Origin: an uncultured Lachnospiraceae bacterium
Lineage (GTDB): Bacteria > Bacillota > Clostridia > Lachnospirales > Lachnospiraceae
Direction: 5' to 3'
DNA length: 64,000 nt
NCBI GenBank assembly: GCA_900544685.1
Contig: UQWA01000015.1
Coordinates: 7,743-71,742, forward strand
The notes beneath the pieces are model-generated. The model saw only the letters and a program-made list of their open reading frames with translations. It had not been told where the DNA came from and did not search any database. Of this stretch, positions 52,383-60,898 are shown one piece after another (the stretch's first letter is position 1; each line of letters starts with the position of its first letter). A program made the position numbers and the translations under genes.

Positions 52383-52829
52383 ATGAGACAGAAGGGAAGT
52401 TATACGGTAGAGGCAGCTTTGCTGATGGGAATTTTACTGTCAGTTCTGGTTTCGGTGATTTATCTGGGATTCTGGTATCATGACAGAAATTTCCTGCAAA
52501 ATGCAGCATATGAGGCGGTCTGTACAGCAAGTCTGCGGGCAGATGATGAAAGCTATCAGATTAGTGGGGCGGCCAGAAGCCTTACAGAAGGAAGAATGCT
52601 TGGCACATCGGCGTTATCCGCAGACTGTCAGAATACAGAGAATAAGGCAACAGTCTTTTATCGTGGAACGTTTCAGATACCTGGGATGATAGAAACGTTT
52701 TTTCAGAAAAATCAGTTGAAAATAAAGGGCGGCTGTGAGATATCCACACAGCGTCCGTCTGGCAGGATACAGAAGGTACGCCAGATGGCGAAGATCGGAC
52801 ATCATATATTTAAAAGAAACAGGGGGTGA
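52383..52829 (+). CDS. TadE-like minor pilin
   Basis: 148 residues. The class III signal RQKGSYTVEAALLMGILL has Gly followed by the fifth-position Glu, and a single helix follows. The remainder is short and basic. It is a pseudopilin processed by an A24 peptidase. GGAGG precedes ATG. Its stop overlaps the GTG start of the FHA gene. Confidence 0.88.
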   Translation: MRQKGSYTVEAALLMGILLSVLVSVIYLGFWYHDRNFLQNAAYEAVCTASLRADDESYQISGAARSLTEGRMLGTSALSADCQNTENKATVFYRGTFQIPGMIETFFQKNQLKIKGGCEISTQRPSGRIQKVRQMAKIGHHIFKRNRG

Positions 52830-54337
52830 GAATCATAAAGGTCAGATTTGAACATGATATATCTCACAATTATATAATACCAGAACCAGAGAATGAGGAA
52901 GAAAATCTTTCAGAAGAGAAAGAGACAGATTATGAAGTTCATATGCTGGAAGAAAACCAAATTCGGGGATTCATGAGGTGCATCAGAAAAAGGATCAACG
53001 GAGAAACACAGTATTATTATGAGATTACTTCCAGGCATTCTCTGGCACAGATCTGTGAGACAGAATCTCTGCGCAGTGGGGATATTCAGAAGATTCTGGA
53101 ATGCCTGCATGGTGCCATGCAGCAGATGGAACAATATCTCCTGGATGGCAATAAGCTGGTACTGGATCCGATGCTGATATATCTGGACATCGAAAGCAGG
53201 GATGCAGCATTTTGTTATCTTCCATCCTATAAGAGAAATATCCAGGAGAGCTTTCGCAGTTTTGCATCTTATCTTCTTTACCATCTGAATCAGGCAGATA
53301 CAGATGCAGTTTTGCGGGTATATGAGATCAACCGTAAGGTGCAGGAAAAGAATTATGCATTACTTGAAATCCTGCAGGGAGAGCAGAAACTATCAGAAGA
53401 ACCTGAAAAAAATATAGGGAAGGATCATATCGGTGAACGAAAAAATCTGGTGGATGTACAGACAGGTATTCTGACAGCAGACCAAAAAGAAGAACTACAC
53501 ACAGAGAACGGGGAACAAAAAAGAAAATGGTCGAGAGAGGCAAAAAAGAAGCAGAAACAAAATAAGAAAACAAAAAGAAAAGAGACCAAAAAGGAACAAT
53601 CGGAGAGAAAGATACAGATGTTGACGGGTATCGTGTATCTTGTGGTAATGGGGATTACAGGAATGGCGGCATGGATGAACTTTCTCACTGTCACACAGGC
53701 AGGGGGAGTTACATTTTTGATTACTGCGGCACTGGCCTATGCACTTTCATCAGAAAAATCCAGGAAAAAGAAAGATGGACGGGAAAAGAAAAAAGAGACG
53801 GGGGTTCGCTGGGAGCTGCCAGAGAGTGAAGAAGAACCATGGTTGATGACAGGAGGAAGTGAGAGCAGGGAAATCCATCAGACAAAAGGACGTAAACAAA
53901 ACACAGAGGCGTTATCAGAGGAAAAATCTGTGCAGGAGATGGCAAAGATACAGAGTAACGGCCAGGATTTGTCACATCTGGCAGAAGAAAATGTGGGAGC
54001 AACTACGCTTCTTTGGAAAGGAGAAGATGAGTATCAGACGCATCTGACACTGATCAGTATGAATCCGAGAGAAAGAAACAGTATTGTTCTTGTGAAAGAC
54101 AGTTATATGATTGGCAAATTGAAGACGAAAGCAGATATTTGTCTGGAAGAAGAGGGGATAAGCAGAATACACGCAAGAATCCAGAAAGAAGGGGAGAAAT
54201 ATTATCTGTGTGATATGAACTCTACGAATGGGACATTTATCAATGGAAGAAGACTGGGAGTAAATGAAAAAGTACCTCTCCATGTGTCAGATGAAATTGC
54301 ATTTGCGAGGACGGAATATTATATAGGGAACTGCTAA
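52826..54337 (+). CDS. DUF6382-like protein with C-terminal FHA domain
   Basis: 503 residues, GTG start overlapping the preceding stop. The N-terminal domain (about 1-190; EITSRHSLAQICETESLRS, LILDPMLIYLDI-like) fits DUF6382. A highly basic stretch (KKKQKQNKKTKRKETKK) precedes two hydrophobic helices (about 270-310). The C-terminal FHA domain has SYMIGKLKTKADICL, ISRIHARI and MNSTNGTFINGRR, the phosphothreonine-binding set. It may link pilus function to a Ser/Thr kinase, which is not encoded here. It is the last gene of the Tad operon. Confidence 0.85.
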   Translation: MRIIKVRFEHDISHNYIIPEPENEEENLSEEKETDYEVHMLEENQIRGFMRCIRKRINGETQYYYEITSRHSLAQICETESLRSGDIQKILECLHGAMQQMEQYLLDGNKLVLDPMLIYLDIESRDAAFCYLPSYKRNIQESFRSFASYLLYHLNQADTDAVLRVYEINRKVQEKNYALLEILQGEQKLSEEPEKNIGKDHIGERKNLVDVQTGILTADQKEELHTENGEQKRKWSREAKKKQKQNKKTKRKETKKEQSERKIQMLTGIVYLVVMGITGMAAWMNFLTVTQAGGVTFLITAALAYALSSEKSRKKKDGREKKKETGVRWELPESEEEPWLMTGGSESREIHQTKGRKQNTEALSEEKSVQEMAKIQSNGQDLSHLAEENVGATTLLWKGEDEYQTHLTLISMNPRERNSIVLVKDSYMIGKLKTKADICLEEEGISRIHARIQKEGEKYYLCDMNSTNGTFINGRRLGVNEKVPLHVSDEIAFARTEYYIGNC

Positions 54338-54391
54338 GATTACGGAAAAGCTCTTGCCTGTTAAAAACTATGATGTTATGATGAAAAATAA

Positions 54392-54437
54392 TAACTGTTC
54401 AGAACCCGCTGTATCTGTGAAGGTACTGAACAGATAC
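54392..54437 (+). repeat. Dispersed TAACTGTTCAG...CTGAACAGATAC element, copy E (full length)
   Basis: TAACTGTTCAG, centre with CCCGCTGT and GTGAAGGTA, then CTGAACAGATAC. Closely similar to copy C. It ends 28 bases before the mtnN start. Confidence 0.8.
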
Positions 54438-54464
54438 AAAAGACAGGAACAGGAGCATTTATAT

Positions 54465-55175
54465 ATGAAAAAAATAGGTATTATCGGAGCAATGGAAGTG
54501 GAAGTGGCAGCACTGAAAAGTGCCATGAAGGTAAGCAGAATGTTAAATAAAGCCCAGATGGAATTTCTGGAAGGAGAACTGGAAGGATGTCAGGCAGTTG
54601 TGGTCAGAAGTGGGATCGGAAAGGTGAATGCAGCAGTTTGTACACAGATTCTGGTAGATGAATTTGGGGTAGACGGGGTTATCAATACCGGTATTGCAGG
54701 ATCTTTGAAGGCAGAGATCAATATTGGAGATATTGTTTTATCCACTGATGTGCTGCATCATGATATGGATGCAACCGGATTTGGATATGATCTTGGACAG
54801 ATTCCGCAGATGAATGTATTTTCATTTGAAGCAGATGAAAAGATGCGTACCATTGCAAAAGAAGTGTGCGAGGCTGTGAATCCAGAGATTCAGGTTTTTG
54901 AAGGAAGAATCGTCAGTGGGGATCAGTTTATATCCAGCAGAGAAGTGAAAGACCGCATTAAGAATAATTTTGATGGATACTGCACAGAGATGGAAGGAGC
55001 AGCAATTGCCCAGACTGCATATCTGAACCGGATTCCGTTCGTCATTATTCGTGCGATATCTGACAAGGCAGATGACAGTGCCACCATGGATTATCCGACC
55101 TTTGAAAAGCAGGCAGTAGAGCACAGTGTGCGCCTGACCCGTGGATTCTTAAAGAGAATTCAGAAGGAATCTTAA
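54465..55175 (+). CDS. mtnN: 5'-methylthioadenosine/S-adenosylhomocysteine nucleosidase
   Basis: 236 residues. Landmarks: GIIGAMEVEVAALKSAM, the ribose-binding GIGKVNAAVCTQ, NTGIAGSL, SGDQFI, the substrate EMEGAAIAQ and the catalytic Asp in RAISDKADDSA. It splits MTA and SAH, recycling the by-products of methylation and polyamine synthesis. ATG 54465 has AGGAACAGGAG. The leader contains repeat copy E, and the gene is separated from the FHA gene by 127 bases. Confidence 0.95.
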   Translation: MKKIGIIGAMEVEVAALKSAMKVSRMLNKAQMEFLEGELEGCQAVVVRSGIGKVNAAVCTQILVDEFGVDGVINTGIAGSLKAEINIGDIVLSTDVLHHDMDATGFGYDLGQIPQMNVFSFEADEKMRTIAKEVCEAVNPEIQVFEGRIVSGDQFISSREVKDRIKNNFDGYCTEMEGAAIAQTAYLNRIPFVIIRAISDKADDSATMDYPTFEKQAVEHSVRLTRGFLKRIQKES

Positions 55176-55204
55176 GTGTGAAGCTGACAGATAACATGAA
55201 CATC

Positions 55205-55240
55205 AAAAGCCTGTAAACATGCTGTTTATGGGCTCTTTTT
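55205..55240 (+). terminator. Intrinsic terminator after mtnN
   Basis: AAAAGCC-TGTAAAC (from 55205) pairs with GTTTATG-GGCT, followed by CTTTTT at 55235-55240. It lies 30 bases after the mtnN stop. Confidence 0.75.
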
Positions 55241-55357
55241 GTCGAACGATTTTACTTTGCAAACCGGAAAAATTGATTTATACTCTGCAATTAACAGGAG
55301 CAGGGACCGTGCCCGGGGAGAGGAAACTGCGTCTGAGAAAAAAGAAAGGGGATCACT

Positions 55358-56146
55358 ATGTTACATACTTTGTTACAGTCAAAAGTGTTACTCTCTTTGA
55401 TGACAGCAACAGGATTGCTTGGAATACTTTGTCAGATAATCAGCAACAGATGCTGCAGACAGCTCATACGGGAAGCGGCAGATACGCAGCCGGAAAAAGG
55501 TGAATTTATGAAGCGGATGAGGTACCGGTATCAGATTGACAGCCGGTGTTGTCAGGGAAATGTAAACATACCGGTATTTGTACAGAGAATGCTGTTGGAT
55601 TACAGATACCGGAAACTGACACTGCACCAGTGGAGAAGACAGGCGGCCGGGTGGTATCTGGGAAGCATGGCAATTGCGGTATTGGGCTGCTGGTATTATC
55701 AGGTACAGCATAATCAGGCAGATCTGATGCTTATGCTTCGAATGGCTGCAGCAGTGACAGTTGTTACGGTTCTGGCTGTTTTATGGTGTGACAGCCGGTA
55801 CAAGGAAAGCAGGCTTACAGTGCAGATGCAGGATTATCTGTGTCATTCCGGAATCTCGGCAGATATAAACAGTACCAGCCTGAATGAGTGGAAAGAAGAG
55901 GAAGTACAGACTGCCATGGTCACAGAAACAGGAAAGAAAAAGTCGGTAAAAGAAGACTCCCGGGCAGAACGGGACAAGCGGCAGCTTCAGGAGAGTCTGA
56001 CCCGCATGAAATCCGGTGAGCGGGAGACCGCAGCGGGATCAGAAAAAGACTGGGGACGGGAACGGAACCGGGAGATCCTGAAACAGATGGATGCGAAGGA
56101 ACAGGAACGAATAATCCGGGAGGTGCTGGCGGAATTTTTGGCTTGA
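55358..56146 (+). CDS. Membrane protein of unknown function with charged C-terminal half
   Basis: 262 residues; no family recognised. A short hydrophobic start (LLQSKVLLSLMTATGLLGIL) is followed by a Cys-containing basic part, then two close helices (about 95-115 and 125-143). The last 110 residues are very charged (EEVQTAMVTETGKKKS; ETAAGSEKDWGRERN) and likely cytoplasmic, with coiled-coil propensity and a helical end EQERIIREVLAEFLA. AAAGGGG precedes ATG. It lies between mtnN and pgi with no operon sign. Confidence 0.6.
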   Translation: MLHTLLQSKVLLSLMTATGLLGILCQIISNRCCRQLIREAADTQPEKGEFMKRMRYRYQIDSRCCQGNVNIPVFVQRMLLDYRYRKLTLHQWRRQAAGWYLGSMAIAVLGCWYYQVQHNQADLMLMLRMAAAVTVVTVLAVLWCDSRYKESRLTVQMQDYLCHSGISADINSTSLNEWKEEEVQTAMVTETGKKKSVKEDSRAERDKRQLQESLTRMKSGERETAAGSEKDWGRERNREILKQMDAKEQERIIREVLAEFLA

Positions 56147-56232
56147 AAAGGAACTGCTTACTTGGTAAAATAAATATGATAAGTTTTTGGACATAAAACA
56201 AGGACAAAACGGATAACAAAGGAGCAATTGGT

Positions 56233-57582
56233 ATGGGAAACAAAGTTACATTTGACTATTCAAAGGCAGCAAAATTCATCAGTGCTGACGAAGTAAAATC
56301 TATGGAAAGAATCGTAGAACAGTCTAAGGAAGTTCTGGTATCCAAGAGTGGTGCCGGCAATGATTTCCTTGGATGGATTGATCTTCCGGTTGCATATGAC
56401 AAAGAAGAGTTTGCAAGAATCCAGAAGGCAGCAGAAAAGATCGCTTCTGACAGTGAAGTGCTGGTAGTGATCGGTATCGGCGGATCTTATCTTGGGGCAC
56501 GTGCGGCAGTAGAATTCCTTCGTCACAGTTTTTATAATGTGGTATCAAAGGAAGTTCGCAAGACTCCGGAGATCTACTTTGCAGGTAACAGTATCAGTGG
56601 CAGATATTTAAGCGACCTGATTCAGGTAATCGGTGACAGAGATTTCTCTGTAAACGTAATCTCCAAGTCAGGAACTACCACAGAACCTGCGATTGCTTTC
56701 CGTGTATTCAAAGAGATGCTGGAAAAGAAATATGGAAAAGCAGAAGCTGCAAAGAGAATCTATGCAACAACTGACAAGTCCAGAGGAGCTTTAAAGAAGC
56801 TGGCTACAGAAGAAGGATATGAAACCTTTGTAGTACCGGATGATGTTGGTGGACGTTTTTCCGTACTGACTGCTGTAGGATTGCTTCCTATCGCTGTAAG
56901 TGGTGCAGATATTACAAAATTAATGGAAGGTGCGGCAGATGCAAGAAAAGATGCACTGGAAAAACCATTTGCAGAAAATGGTCCAATGCAGTACGCTGCA
57001 GTACGTAATATCCTGCTTAGAAAAGGTAAACAGATCGAAGTTCTGGCAAACTATGAACCGAGTCTGCATTATGTATCTGAATGGTGGAAACAGCTCTATG
57101 GTGAAAGTGAAGGAAAAGACCAGAAAGGTATTTTCCCGGCATCAGTAGACCTTACCACAGACCTTCATTCCATGGGTCAGTTCATTCAGGACGGATCACG
57201 TAATCTGTTTGAGACAGTATTGAATGTGACAGATTCTGAAGCTGAGATCGTGATCGGTGAAGAACCGGTAGATCTGGATGGTCTGAACTATCTTGCAGGA
57301 AAGAATATGGACTTTGTAAATAAGAGCGCCATGAACGGAACCATTCTTGCACATACAGACGGAAATGTACCGAATCTGATGATTACTGTACCGGGGCAGG
57401 ATGAATATTCTCTTGGACAGCTTTTCTATTTCTTTGAATTTGCCTGCGGCGTCAGCGGATACACACTGGGTGTGAATCCATTCAACCAGCCAGGCGTAGA
57501 GAGTTACAAGAAGAATATGTTTGCACTGCTTGGTAAACCAGGATATGAAGCAGAACGGGAAGAATTAATGAAACGTCTGTAA
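56233..57582 (+). CDS. pgi: Glucose-6-phosphate isomerase
   Basis: 449 residues, the bacterial short form. Landmarks: [30 protein letters not shown] (phosphate site), the P_glucose_isomerase motif [16 protein letters not shown] and the second signature [16 protein letters not shown]. The catalytic Glu is in [11 protein letters not shown]. It interconverts glucose 6-phosphate and fructose 6-phosphate in glycolysis. AAAGGAGC precedes ATG 56233. A weak promoter with TATGAT (56175-56180) may lie upstream. Confidence 0.97.
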   Translation: MGNKVTFDYSKAAKFISADEVKSMERIVEQSKEVLVSKSGAGNDFLGWIDLPVAYDKEEFARIQKAAEKIASDSEVLVVIGIGGSYLGARAAVEFLRHSFYNVVSKEVRKTPEIYFAGNSISGRYLSDLIQVIGDRDFSVNVISKSGTTTEPAIAFRVFKEMLEKKYGKAEAAKRIYATTDKSRGALKKLATEEGYETFVVPDDVGGRFSVLTAVGLLPIAVSGADITKLMEGAADARKDALEKPFAENGPMQYAAVRNILLRKGKQIEVLANYEPSLHYVSEWWKQLYGESEGKDQKGIFPASVDLTTDLHSMGQFIQDGSRNLFETVLNVTDSEAEIVIGEEPVDLDGLNYLAGKNMDFVNKSAMNGTILAHTDGNVPNLMITVPGQDEYSLGQLFYFFEFACGVSGYTLGVNPFNQPGVESYKKNMFALLGKPGYEAEREELMKRL

Positions 57583-57643
57583 TGAGATGTTTGTAATGAG
57601 ATGCTGCTATGAACAAAATGAGCAGCAAAAATAAAAGGTTCAG

Positions 57644-57684
57644 CGGCTGTGCTGCGGCGAGAATGCCGTGGCACAGCCGTTTCG
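57644..57684 (+). terminator. G+C-rich terminator after pgi
   Basis: CGGCTGTGC (57644-57652) pairs with GCACAGCCG (57671-57679); an inner CGGC/GCCG extends it, and TTTCGTCT follows. A second small hairpin, CGGGCA-GTC-TGCCCG (57691-57705), lies just after. Confidence 0.7.
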
Positions 57685-57731
57685 TCTACACGGGCAGTCT
57701 GCCCGACCGAATACAACAGGAGGACAAACGA

Positions 57732-58688
57732 ATGAAGATTGTGATACTGGAAGCCAATTCACTGGGAGTAGATGTGGATCTGAGTGCTTTTGAAAAGCTG
57801 GGGGAGGTCGCAGTATATGGTCAGTCCAATATGCAGGATACCCCGGAGAAAATAAAAGATGCAGATATTATTGTGGTAAACAAAGTACCGATGAATGAAC
57901 AGACCCTTGCCGGAGCAGCAAATTTGAAAATGATTGCCCTGACAGCAACTGGTTATAATATTGTGGATAAGGCATATACAGACAGCAGAGAGATTGCTGT
58001 GGCAAATGTCAGGGGATATTCTACAGATTCCGTAGCACAGCATACCTTTGCACTGGTGCTGTATCTGGTAAATCAGCTTGCTTACTATGACCGGTATGTC
58101 AAGAGTGGTGAATATGTGAAGTCTGATATTTTCAGTCATTTTGATAAGAAGATTTTTGAACTGGCAGGAAAGACATGGGGAATTGTAGGGCTGGGAGCCA
58201 TTGGCAGAAAAGTAGCGGAGATTGCAAAAAGTTTTGGATGCCAGGTGATCTATTATTCCACATCAGGTAAAAATCATAATAAAGAGTATACCAGTGTGGA
58301 TCTGGATACCTTACTTTCCACATCGGATATTATATCGCTTCATGCACCGCTGAATGCAGCAACAGAGAATTTCATGAATCTGGAGAAGTTTGAAAAGATG
58401 AAATCCACAGCTATTTTGATTAATGTGGCAAGAGGTCCGGTCGTGAATGAAAAAGATCTGGTGACGGCATTGAAAGAAGGTATGATTGCCGGTGCAGGAC
58501 TGGATGTAATTTCAGTGGAGCCAATGAAGGCAGACAATCCGCTGCTTGAGATACAGGACAGTGGTAAACTGATTGTAACTCCACATATTGCATGGGCAAC
58601 AGGGGAAGCAAGACAGCGCGTGGCAGATGAGACTTATTTGAATATCGAAGCGTTCCTAAAAGGCGAAAAGAGAAATCTGATTCCATAG
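57732..58688 (+). CDS. D-isomer-specific 2-hydroxyacid dehydrogenase
   Basis: 318 residues. The NAD loop is VGLGAIGRKVAEIAKSFGC, and catalytic-domain landmarks are LINVARGPVVNEKDL (Arg), GLDVISVEP (Glu) and TPHIAWAT (His). Closest in feel to hydroxypyruvate/glycerate dehydrogenases. It reduces a 2-oxoacid to a D-hydroxyacid. AGGAGG lies 8 bases before ATG 57732; the upstream frame runs across the terminator hairpins. Confidence 0.9.
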   Translation: MKIVILEANSLGVDVDLSAFEKLGEVAVYGQSNMQDTPEKIKDADIIVVNKVPMNEQTLAGAANLKMIALTATGYNIVDKAYTDSREIAVANVRGYSTDSVAQHTFALVLYLVNQLAYYDRYVKSGEYVKSDIFSHFDKKIFELAGKTWGIVGLGAIGRKVAEIAKSFGCQVIYYSTSGKNHNKEYTSVDLDTLLSTSDIISLHAPLNAATENFMNLEKFEKMKSTAILINVARGPVVNEKDLVTALKEGMIAGAGLDVISVEPMKADNPLLEIQDSGKLIVTPHIAWATGEARQRVADETYLNIEAFLKGEKRNLIP

Positions 58689-58701
58689 TGAGAAAAAGGA
58701 A

Positions 58702-58747
58702 GGAGCTGCATGCCCCGATTTAGTCTTCTTCAATGACATGCAGCTCC
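58702..58747. terminator. Hairpin between convergent genes
   Basis: GGAGCTGCATG (58702-58712) and CATGCAGCTCC (58737-58747): a perfect 11-bp stem with a 24-base loop. It overlaps the last codons of the small minus-strand gene. No T-run; bidirectional stop likely. Confidence 0.5.
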
Positions 58748-58983
58748 AGAAAATCAAACTCAATCTCTTCAATAAAATTATCCTGACGAAACTTGGTAGA
58801 ACTGTGCTTCTGAAATTCTCTGATATTGGAATCCAGCCAGATGGGTTTCCCCAGATCAAACTCCAGACAGATCTCATCTAGTGCATGGAAGACCTTGTGA
58901 GTTCTGGTATTGTCTGAAAAATCTTCGATGGTAGTATCTCTCAGAAGATGGTTGTTTTTCCATATTTTTCCCCAGATACGCAT
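58720..58983 (-). CDS. Small conserved-looking protein of unknown function
   Basis: 87 residues, acidic toward the C-terminus (NFIEEIEFDFLELHVIEED). It begins MRIWGKIWKNNHLLRDTTIE and is soluble, with no cysteine pair or membrane segment. I do not recognise the family with confidence. AAAGGAGC precedes ATG. Repeat copy F lies in its leader, so it may be regulated like the other genes that carry this element. Confidence 0.7.
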   Translation of the reverse strand: MRIWGKIWKNNHLLRDTTIEDFSDNTRTHKVFHALDEICLEFDLGKPIWLDSNIREFQKHSSTKFRQDNFIEEIEFDFLELHVIEED

Positions 58984-59001
58984 AGAACAAGCTCCTTTCA
59001 C

Positions 59002-59040
59002 ATCTGTTCAGTACATTCACAGTGGGGGCTGAACAGTTAC
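59002..59040 (-). repeat. Dispersed GTAACTGTTCAG...CTGAACAGAT element, copy F
   Basis: On the minus strand GTAACTGTTCAG, CCCCCACTGTGAATGTA, CTGAACAGAT. It ends 19 bases before the start of the small gene at 58983, again directly before an AAAGGAG site. Confidence 0.75.
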
Positions 59041-59058
59041 ATCCTTTTTACTTTAAAA

Positions 59059-60219
59059 TCAGGAAGCTTCCAATTCAGAAGTTTCCAGCGGAAGCAGTGT
59101 ATCACTGTCTACTTCCACAATCGGGCTGGTGAACCAGTCGTAAACCATAGCGGTAATTTCATGAATATGATCTACTGCGGATCCGGTATCACTCAGTTCG
59201 GTGGACAGAATACAGAAGATATAATCTCCATATGGTGTATAAATAATCGCCGCATCATTTTCTGTGTTATCCACTTCTCCGGTTTTATGAGAAATATGTG
59301 TCCCCTCTGGCAAACCTGACGGAATCTTATAATTCACTTCCTGGTTATTCAGAAGATTTTCAAACCGATAAGAGGCATAATGGGAAACCAGTTCCCGATC
59401 GTAGATCATTTCCAGCAGTTTTCCACAGTCTGCAGCAGAAGTTTCGTTGATACGTCCGTCTGATACCCACAGGCTGGGATCTGCGATACCATTTACCTGA
59501 GCGGTGTTTGTAAACCCCATGCGCTGGATAAAGTCATTGACCTTTGCCAGACCTGTCTGAAAGTCGCCTGATTCATCACGGAAACTGCGCACCAAAACAT
59601 TGGAAGATTCATTATCACTTACCGTTATCATTTCGTGAAGAGCATGGGTAATTGTGTCTGTCTCAGTAAGTTCTCCATTTTCGATCAGTTCAAGAGTAGC
59701 ACCGGCAATATAGAGTTTAATCAGGCTGGCAGACTGCATGGCGTGTTCATTGATCTCCATCGTATTGCCGTTTTTCAGATCCTTCAGATAGACACTCCAG
59801 TCCCCCTGGTAACCGGAAAGCATGGATGTGATCTTATCCTCAAGGGCATTCCAGGTTATGCGGATACGGTAAGCATGTCCGAAACGGTCACGGATAATCA
59901 TGCCGTCCGGGGTAATCTGCGGAATCGGTATATTATTTAACTGATTCAGAGTAAAGGAGCCAAGATCCAGATAACGCGGAAGATCCCCAAATAACTGATC
60001 CAGTTCAGAATCAGACAGCCTGTGCCAGTCTGAGTTCAGGGCATCTGTCTCTGTTTCAGAGGAAGATGCTCTCTCAGATTCCACTTCAGAAGAGACCGGA
60101 AACTCAGGCCAGGTAATCCTTTCTATGGCATTCACGCCAGTGCTACATCCCAGACAGGATATTATTGTAAATAAACCACCGAAAAACAGTGGAAGGCTTC
60201 TTTTTTTCATCATTTTCAT
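59059..60219 (-). CDS. Beta-lactamase-fold serine hydrolase, lipoprotein
   Basis: 386 residues from ATG 60219 (GGAAGGA before it). The signal peptide ends in a lipobox-like IISC (Cys22), so it is probably anchored outside the membrane. After a Ser/Glu-rich linker and a spacer domain comes a class A beta-lactamase-like fold: SLIK (Ser165, Lys168), SDN (201-203) and KTG (312-314) are all intact. It may be a penicillin-binding enzyme or beta-lactamase relative; a resistance role is not shown. In class A enzymes a Glu in the omega loop is needed; I cannot place it with confidence. Confidence 0.85.
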   Translation of the reverse strand: MKMMKKRSLPLFFGGLFTIISCLGCSTGVNAIERITWPEFPVSSEVESERASSSETETDALNSDWHRLSDSELDQLFGDLPRYLDLGSFTLNQLNNIPIPQITPDGMIIRDRFGHAYRIRITWNALEDKITSMLSGYQGDWSVYLKDLKNGNTMEINEHAMQSASLIKLYIAGATLELIENGELTETDTITHALHEMITVSDNESSNVLVRSFRDESGDFQTGLAKVNDFIQRMGFTNTAQVNGIADPSLWVSDGRINETSAADCGKLLEMIYDRELVSHYASYRFENLLNNQEVNYKIPSGLPEGTHISHKTGEVDNTENDAAIIYTPYGDYIFCILSTELSDTGSAVDHIHEITAMVYDWFTSPIVEVDSDTLLPLETSELEAS

Positions 60220-60349
60220 CTTATCCTTCCGGAAAATATCGTTTTTATCCATTTCATCTTACACGAAAGAAAAAAGATTGTAAACTGGTAACTTTTCGTT
60301 GTAAAATAATAACGATAGACACATCAGAAAAGGAGGAATGAGAGATTCC

Positions 60350-60880
60350 ATGATGACAACAGGATTGGTTCACATTTATTGTGGAAATGGAAAAGGAAAG
60401 ACGACGACAGGCATGGGACTTTGTACCAGAGCTGCCGGATATGGATACAAGGTACTGATTTATCAGTTCATGAAGAACAATAAGACCAGTGAAAGAAAGA
60501 TTCTGGAAGCGGTAGATAACATTACCTGGATTGACGGGTTGGATCAGGAAAAATTCAGTTTTCAGATGACAGAAGAAGAAAAGGCCGAAAGACGTGTTTT
60601 TTACGGAGAACAGCTGAAAAGAGTAACAAAAGAAGCGGTGGATGGAGATTATGATGTACTGTTTCTGGATGAGAGCATCTATACCATTCGCGCTGGTCTT
60701 CTGGATGAACAGCTTTTACTGGATTTTCTGGATCATAAGCCGGAAAAACTGGAAGTGATTTTAACCGGGCAGGGACCGGATGAAGAACTGATAAAACGTG
60801 CAGACTATGTATCAGAGATCTGTATGAGAAAACATCCATATGAAAAGGGAATTCCGGCGCGACCTGGAATTGAACGATAA
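60350..60880 (+). CDS. cobO: Cob(I)yrinic acid a,c-diamide adenosyltransferase
   Basis: 176 residues. P-loop CGNGKGKTTTGMGLCTRA, VLIYQFMKN and Walker B DVLFLDES mark the CobO/BtuR family. The C-terminus RKHPYEKGIPARPGIE is typical. It attaches the adenosyl group to corrinoids. The start is uncertain: AGGAGG (60331-60336) is one base from ATG 60338 and 13 from ATG 60350; I prefer the latter because the former is too close. No other cobalamin gene is near, so it probably serves salvage. Confidence 0.9.
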   Translation: MMTTGLVHIYCGNGKGKTTTGMGLCTRAAGYGYKVLIYQFMKNNKTSERKILEAVDNITWIDGLDQEKFSFQMTEEEKAERRVFYGEQLKRVTKEAVDGDYDVLFLDESIYTIRAGLLDEQLLLDFLDHKPEKLEVILTGQGPDEELIKRADYVSEICMRKHPYEKGIPARPGIER

Positions 60881-60898
60881 AGAGTAGGAGAAGGATAT

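Noticed and set aside
59059..60219. Calling the SLIK/SDN/KTG protein a resistance beta-lactamase
   Set aside because: The three motifs are also found in peptidoglycan-acting relatives, and the omega-loop Glu needed for beta-lactamase action could not be placed.
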